From: Atlantibacter subterraneus
Lineage (GTDB): Bacteria > Pseudomonadota > Gammaproteobacteria > Enterobacterales > Enterobacteriaceae
Length of the DNA: 64,000 bases
Direction: 5' to 3'
NCBI RefSeq assembly: GCF_007570865.1
Contig: NZ_VLPS01000003.1
Location: 666,006-730,005, forward strand
Shown here: positions 59,981 to 64,000 of the stretch, piece by piece
Layout: each line of letters opens with the position of its first letter
How positions within the stretch are numbered: position 1 is the first letter of the stretch
The notes under the pieces: generated by a model
The model's input: only the letters and a program-made list of their open reading frames with translations
Told to the model about the DNA's origin: nothing
The model's database searches: none
Program-made: the position numbers and the translations under genes

Positions 59981-60585
59981 TTTTCTCCCTCGCCACCCGC
60001 GCTAAACAGCGACAGATCGCCGTAGTCAAGATTGATGGTCAGCGCGCGTTTGCGCTTGCTGGCCTGGGCGATATCCTGGTTACTGACCACGCGAAGGGCA
60101 TGGGTCGGGCAGGTACGCACGCAGGCTGGCCCTTGCTCATCAAAGCTGCATAAGTCGCATTTCACTGCGATAGCCCGTACTCCCGGCACCCAGTCCAGAA
60201 ATGAACTGACCCGCGGGGAAGCGGGGGGCGCGGCGGGGGCTTTCGGGCTGTTGGCGTTAGCAGGGATATCCAGCGGACGGCTACCGGAAAATTCAATGGC
60301 ACCGAATGGGCAGACGATGCCGCATAGCTTGCAACTGACGCACAGGCTCTCATTCAACTGAACCGCGCCGTTATCGCGCACAATGGCATTTACCGGGCAC
60401 ACCTGAGCGCAGGGCGCATCTTCACAGTGGTGGCACAGTTGCGGAGCGGATTCTTTAGCGCTACGCATCACTTTCAGACGCGGCATGGATTGCAGACCGT
60501 GCTGACGGTGTATCTCTGAGCAGGCGGCTTCGCAGGTGCGGCAGCCAATACAGACTTTGGAATCAGCGATTACAAAACGATTCAC
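59977..60585 (-). CDS. hycB: Formate hydrogenlyase iron-sulfur subunit HycB
   Basis: Ferredoxin-type subunit of 202 residues linking FdhF to the hydrogenase arm. Four cysteine clusters (CIGCRTCEAAC, CHHCEDAPCAQVC, CVSCKLCGIVC, CDLCSFDEQGPACVRTC). Start assigned to GTG (VNRFVIADSK), with GAGGAAG just ahead and alignment to E. coli MNRFVIADS; the longer ATG start at 60609 would lie inside the operator sequence. A proline-rich insert (PKAPAAPPASP) sits before the last cluster, as in E. coli. Confidence 0.93.
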   Translation of the reverse strand: MNRFVIADSKVCIGCRTCEAACSEIHRQHGLQSMPRLKVMRSAKESAPQLCHHCEDAPCAQVCPVNAIVRDNGAVQLNESLCVSCKLCGIVCPFGAIEFSGSRPLDIPANANSPKAPAAPPASPRVSSFLDWVPGVRAIAVKCDLCSFDEQGPACVRTCPTHALRVVSNQDIAQASKRKRALTINLDYGDLSLFSAGGEGEK

Positions 60586-60603
60586 CAGGCTTCCTCGGGT
60601 GAT

Positions 60604-60655
60604 TGTCATTTTTGACGAAATGGTGCCAAAAGTGTCACTTTTGACATTTTTGACA
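60604..60655. promoter_or_regulatory. Candidate FhlA operators between hycA and hycB
   Basis: Three TGTCA/TGACA-type palindromes: TGTCATTTTTGACG (60604-60617), TGTCACTTTTGACA (60633-60646) and the overlapping TGACATTTTTGACA (60642-60655). In E. coli an FhlA-binding region lies between hycA and hycB, so position and repetition support the assignment. Confidence 0.65.
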
Positions 60656-60662
60656 CCGCTAT

Positions 60663-61130
60663 TCAGGCCAGCACCAGGCCTGCGCAGTCAGGGGCAAAAT
60701 CAGCGATTTCCAGCGGCCGATCTTTCTCAATCGCCTCGTACAGGCAGTCATAAATCTTGCCGATTTTTGACAGGTAGTGTTCCAGCACGGCCGGGCGATC
60801 CTGATTAGCGATCTGACCATCCAGCATTCCCTTATGGTCGAGTTCAGCCGAGGCGATAAGCGCGCTCTCTTTTCCGTCGCGGGTTTCCAGACGGTAATGG
60901 ATGGTGTGGCAGTTAAAGTCAGGTGCCTGAACAACGCGAATAATGAAGTGATCGAACAAATAAAAGCTCAATCCTTCTTCCGGTTCGCAGCTAATAGCGT
61001 GATGAAGTTTGTACTTAGACAAGGTGATGGCCTGGACCAGGGTATTACAATAGGTATGCCACTGGGACTGTAAGCGACGGTGGCGGTCGGCGATAAATTC
61101 CGCTTTTACGCTGAGCTCTGAAATAGTCAT
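60663..61130 (-). CDS. hycA: Formate hydrogenlyase repressor HycA
   Basis: Negative regulator of the formate regulon that counters FhlA; 155 residues. Conserved stretches: RHRRLQSQWHTYCNTLVQAITLSK, LEHYLSKIG. The middle and C terminus diverge from E. coli. First gene of the hyc operon, behind a sigma-54 promoter; divergent from hypA. Confidence 0.92.
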   Translation of the reverse strand: MTISELSVKAEFIADRHRRLQSQWHTYCNTLVQAITLSKYKLHHAISCEPEEGLSFYLFDHFIIRVVQAPDFNCHTIHYRLETRDGKESALIASAELDHKGMLDGQIANQDRPAVLEHYLSKIGKIYDCLYEAIEKDRPLEIADFAPDCAGLVLA

Positions 61131-61165
61131 GGTAAGTCACTCTGATTGATAAGACTTCCGGCTAA

Positions 61166-61181
61166 AGCACAGAGCGTGCCA
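61166..61181 (-). promoter_or_regulatory. Sigma-54 promoter of hycA
   Basis: Minus strand TGGCACGCTCTGTGCT: perfect -24 TGGCAC, five bases, then -12 GTGCT. It is 36 bp from the hycA start. Confidence 0.87.
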
Positions 61182-61248
61182 GTTTTTCAATTTATTGATT
61201 TATAACGTTTTTGTGCTCTATTGCCATACGCGCTCTACGAAATTGACA

Positions 61249-61261
61249 TGTCATTTTGGCA
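61249..61261 (+). promoter_or_regulatory. Degenerate FhlA-like site in the hycA-hypA gap
   Basis: TGTCATTTTGGCA keeps one perfect TGTCA half of the palindrome seen at the other two formate-regulon operators. Midway between two divergent sigma-54 promoters. Confidence 0.4.
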
Positions 61262-61307
61262 ATTTAGACAAGGCGTGTGACATAACGCCACTTTTTAAAC
61301 GACTCAT

Positions 61308-61323
61308 TGGCATGAAGTTTGCT
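61308..61323 (+). promoter_or_regulatory. Sigma-54 promoter of hypA
   Basis: TGGCATGAAGTTTGCT: -24 TGGCAT and -12 TTGCT with correct spacing, 40 bp upstream of hypA. Confidence 0.88.
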
Positions 61324-61363
61324 TAATTCGCGAGACGAATGCTTTTTGTCTACAGGAGACGCC

Positions 61364-61714
61364 ATGCATGAACTCACGCTTTGCCAGCGGGCCCTGGAAT
61401 TAATCGAACAGCACGCCGCGCAGCATCAAGCCCGGAGAGTGACGGCAGTCTGGCTAAAAATCGGCGCGTTCTCATGCGTAGAACAGGGCGCGCTGGAGTT
61501 TTGTTTTGATCTGGTCTGCCGGGACACGCTGGCAGAAGGCTGCGAGCTACATATTGAACAGCAGGAGGCGGAGTGCTGGTGCCCGACGTGTGACCAGTAC
61601 ATTACGTTGCTTTCATCCCGCGTACGCCAGTGCCCGCACTGCGGCTGCGATAAATTAAACATCGTTGCGGACGAAGGTCTGCAGATAAAACGAATGGAAA
61701 TCGCTCAGGAGTAA
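61364..61714 (+). CDS. hypA: Hydrogenase nickel insertion protein HypA
   Basis: Nickel chaperone of 116 residues. N-terminal MHELTLCQRALELIEQ carries the nickel-binding His2; a zinc site is formed by CWCPTCD and CPHCGCD. CAGGAG lies before the ATG; the frame's longer start lies in the promoter region and was rejected. First gene of hypABCDE. Confidence 0.96.
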   Translation: MHELTLCQRALELIEQHAAQHQARRVTAVWLKIGAFSCVEQGALEFCFDLVCRDTLAEGCELHIEQQEAECWCPTCDQYITLLSSRVRQCPHCGCDKLNIVADEGLQIKRMEIAQE

Positions 61715-61717
61715 ATT

Positions 61718-62590
61718 ATGTGTACTACATGCGGTTGCGCCGAAGGCAACCTGTATATCGAAGGGGATGAGCGCAACCCGCACTCCGCCTTTCGCAGCGC
61801 GCCCTTTGCCCCTGCGGCCCGCCCGGCGCTGCACATCAGCGCCGTCCGTACTCAGGATTTCAGCCCGGCCGAAAGCGCGCAGGGCGACTTACACTACGGC
61901 CACGGCGAAGCCGGTACCCACGCCCCGGGCATGAGCCAGCGGCGGATGGTGGAAATCGAAACCGACGTGCTGGACAAGAATAACCGGCTGGCCGCCCGCA
62001 ACCGCGCCCGCTTCGCCGCCCGCGGGCAGCTGGTATTAAATCTGGTCTCCAGCCCCGGCTCCGGTAAGACCACGTTACTGACCGAAACCCTGAAACGCCT
62101 GCACGGCACGGTGCCCTGCGCCGTTATCGAAGGCGACCAGCAGACGGTGAACGACGCCGAGCGCATCCGCGCCACCGGTACTCCGGCAATCCAGGTGAAT
62201 ACCGGCAAAGGCTGCCATCTGGATGCGCAGATGATTGCCGATGCCATGCAGCGTCTGCCACTGGACGATGGCGGCATCCTGTTTATCGAAAACGTCGGTA
62301 ACCTGGTGTGCCCGGCCAGCTTTGACCTCGGCGAGCGCCATAAGGTGGCGGTGCTGTCGGTCACCGAAGGCGAGGACAAGCCGCTCAAGTACCCGCATAT
62401 GTTCGCCGCCGCCTCGCTGATGCTGCTGAACAAGGTCGACCTGCTTGCGTACCTGAACTTTGACATGGAGGCCTGCCTGGCCGCCGCCCGCGCGGTCAAT
62501 CCAGGTATTGAAATCATACTGGTTTCCGCCACCACCGGTGAGGGGATGGACGCCTGGCTTGCCTGGCTGGAGGCGCAGCGATGTGCATAG
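61718..62590 (+). CDS. hypB: Hydrogenase nickel incorporation GTPase HypB
   Basis: GTPase of 290 residues acting with HypA in nickel insertion. N-terminal CTTCGCAEG is the high-affinity nickel site; G-domain motifs are SSPGSGKTT (P-loop), [15 protein letters not shown] (nickel/zinc-binding region) and NKVDLL. Overlaps hypC by ten bases. Confidence 0.96.
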   Translation: MCTTCGCAEGNLYIEGDERNPHSAFRSAPFAPAARPALHISAVRTQDFSPAESAQGDLHYGHGEAGTHAPGMSQRRMVEIETDVLDKNNRLAARNRARFAARGQLVLNLVSSPGSGKTTLLTETLKRLHGTVPCAVIEGDQQTVNDAERIRATGTPAIQVNTGKGCHLDAQMIADAMQRLPLDDGGILFIENVGNLVCPASFDLGERHKVAVLSVTEGEDKPLKYPHMFAAASLMLLNKVDLLAYLNFDMEACLAAARAVNPGIEIILVSATTGEGMDAWLAWLEAQRCA

Positions 62591-62859
62591 GCATTCCCGG
62601 CCAGATAGGCGAAATCGGCCCGGGCAACCGGGCGCAGATTATGGTGAGCGGCGCGCGCCGTGAAGTGGACCTGACCCTGGTGGGCACCCACGATGAGCAC
62701 GGCAATTCCCGCACCGGGCAGTGGGTGCTGGTCCACGTCGGCTTCGCCATGAGCGTGATTGACGAGCACGAAGCCCGGGAAACCCTGGCAGCGCTGCACA
62801 ATATGTATGAGGTGGAGCCCGACGTGGGCGTGCTGTTATTCCCGGAGGAGACCCGCTGA
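62581..62859 (+). CDS. hypC: Hydrogenase maturation chaperone HypC
   Basis: Chaperone of 92 residues (HupF/HypC family) that carries the Fe(CN)2CO unit with HypD. It starts [13 protein letters not shown] with essential Cys2 and has the [18 protein letters not shown] core. Stop and hypD start share a base (TGATG). In E. coli HypC serves hydrogenase 3. Confidence 0.96.
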   Translation: MCIGIPGQIGEIGPGNRAQIMVSGARREVDLTLVGTHDEHGNSRTGQWVLVHVGFAMSVIDEHEARETLAALHNMYEVEPDVGVLLFPEETR

Positions 62860-63980
62860 TGCGTTACGTTGACGAGTACCGCGACCCTGAAAGAGTGATG
62901 GCGCTGATTGCGGTGCTGAAATCCCGCGCCCCGCGGCTGGCGTATGACGCCCGGCGTCCGCTGCGTATCATGGAAGTGTGCGGCGGCCACACCCACGCCA
63001 TCTTTAAGTTCGGCCTCGACCAGCTGCTGCCGGACAACATCGAATTTATCCACGGCCCCGGCTGCCCGGTGTGCGTCCTGCCGATGGGGCGGATTGACAG
63101 CTGCCTGGAAATCGCCGCCCGTCCGGAGGTGATTTTCTGCACCTTCGGCGATGCGCTGCGGGTGCCGGGCAGAAACGGCTCGCTGACGGAGGCCAGGGCG
63201 CGCGGCGCGGACGTGCGCATCATCTATTCGCCGCTGGATGCGTTAACGCTTGCCGAAGCGAATCCGGACCGTAAGGTGGTGTTTTTCGGGCTCGGTTTTG
63301 AAACCACCATGCCCGCCACCGCGCTCACCCTGCAGCAGGCGAAGCAGCGCAACCTGCACAATTTCTTTTTCTTCTGCCAGCACATCACCCTCATCCCCAC
63401 GCTGCGCAGCCTGCTGGCGCAGCCGGACAACGGCATTGATGCGCTGCTTGCGCCGGGGCACGTCAGCATGGTGATTGGCACTGCGGCCTATGATTTTATC
63501 GCCGGGGAGTTCCGGCGTCCGCTGGTGGTGGCGGGATTTGAACCCGTCGACCTGCTGCAGGGCGTGCTGATGCTGGTGGAGCAGAAAATCGCCGGGCACA
63601 GCCGGGTGGAAAACCAGTACAAACGCGTGGTGCCGGATGCGGGCAGCCAGGCGGCGCAGCAGGCCATCAGTGAGGTGTTCTGCGTGCAGGGCGACAGCGA
63701 ATGGCGCGGGCTGGGGGTGATTGAAGATTCCGGCGTGCGCCTGACCGAGGACTATGCCCGGTTCGACGCAGAGCGGCACTTTAATCTTAAACCGCAGCAG
63801 GTTTACGACGACCCGCGCGCCCGCTGCGGCGATGTGCTGACCGGGCGCTGCAAACCTGCCCGCTGCCCGCTGTTCGGCGAACACTGCAACCCGCAGAACG
63901 CCTTTGGCGCGCTGATGGTCTCATCCGAAGGGGCCTGCGCGGCCTGGTACCAGTACCGTTCCACGGAGTGTGAAGCATGA
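62859..63980 (+). CDS. hypD: Hydrogenase maturation protein HypD
   Basis: Iron-sulfur scaffold of 373 residues on which the Fe(CN)2CO group is built. Motifs: MEVCGGHTHAIFKFG with the key cysteine, HGPGCPVCVLP, and the C-terminal 4Fe-4S cysteines (CGDVLTGRCKPARCPLFGEHC region). Overlaps hypE by four bases. Confidence 0.96.
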   Translation: MRYVDEYRDPERVMALIAVLKSRAPRLAYDARRPLRIMEVCGGHTHAIFKFGLDQLLPDNIEFIHGPGCPVCVLPMGRIDSCLEIAARPEVIFCTFGDALRVPGRNGSLTEARARGADVRIIYSPLDALTLAEANPDRKVVFFGLGFETTMPATALTLQQAKQRNLHNFFFFCQHITLIPTLRSLLAQPDNGIDALLAPGHVSMVIGTAAYDFIAGEFRRPLVVAGFEPVDLLQGVLMLVEQKIAGHSRVENQYKRVVPDAGSQAAQQAISEVFCVQGDSEWRGLGVIEDSGVRLTEDYARFDAERHFNLKPQQVYDDPRARCGDVLTGRCKPARCPLFGEHCNPQNAFGALMVSSEGACAAWYQYRSTECEA

Positions 63981-64000
63981 AAACCATCACCCTTGCCCAC
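63977..64000 (+). CDS. hypE: Hydrogenase maturation protein HypE, first eight codons only
   Basis: ATG overlapping the hypD stop (ATGA), encoding MKTITLAH, like the N terminus of HypE (thiocarboxamide-forming enzyme for the cyanide ligands). The gene runs off the window. Confidence 0.85.

Noticed and set aside
61718..63980. Higher GC in hypBCD suggesting a separate origin
   Set aside because: Sample counts give about 60-67% GC here against about 63% in hycE, so there is no clear boundary.

Overview
The window is a stretch of enterobacterial chromosome. From mukB to the serine tRNA serT, gene order follows Escherichia coli K-12: mukB-ldtD-mepK-gloC-aspC-ompF-asnS-pncB-pepN-ssuE-pyrD-zapC-ycbX-rlmL-uup-pqiABC-rmf-fabA-lonH-matP-ompA-sulA-sxy-yccS-yccF-helD-mgsA-yccT-yccU-hspQ-rlmI-yccX-tusE-yccA-serT. 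The proteins have diverged from E. coli, and the accessory content suggests an Enterobacter/Kosakonia/Klebsiella-type member of the Enterobacteriaceae. The genus cannot be fixed from the sequence alone. mukB is cut by the left edge and hypE by the right edge.

The backbone is interrupted in four places. (1) Only ssuE remains of the alkanesulfonate operon; ssuADCB, which sit between pepN and ssuE in E. coli, are absent. (2) A 5.65 kb integrated element lies between fabA and lonH (27154-32804), bounded by a 19-bp direct repeat made of the 3' end of lonH. (3) A 2.2 kb islet lies between rlmI and yccX. It carries a lipoprotein, an M15-type peptidase and a double-psi-beta-barrel-like protein, and is flanked by two copies of the rlmI start region. 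(4) Downstream of serT, where E. coli carries hydrogenase 1 (hya), there is instead a formate hydrogenlyase locus: hydN-fdhF, hycABCDEFGHI and hypABCDE.

The 5.65 kb element is the most unusual part. It holds a tyrosine recombinase gene broken by one in-frame TGA and about 0.9 kb without genes but crowded with CTTAAAG/CTTTAAG heptamers. Five small tightly packed phage-style genes follow, ending in a protein that looks like an HK97-fold major capsid protein. Three copies of a 20-bp repeat lie on the gene strand. From -8 to +6 the repeat matches the promoter of T7-type single-subunit RNA polymerases, with differences concentrated at -12 to -9, where such promoters differ in specificity. No such polymerase is encoded here. 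The simplest reading is a minimal phage satellite, or satellite-like relic, that responds to the RNA polymerase of a T7-like helper phage. This is inference and needs testing.

The formate hydrogenlyase locus is nearly complete and looks functional. It has sigma-54 -24/-12 promoters before hydN, hycA and hypA, and a shared palindrome TGTCA-N4-TGACA that probably binds FhlA. Its formate dehydrogenase has cysteine (TGC) where E. coli FdhF has selenocysteine (TGA).
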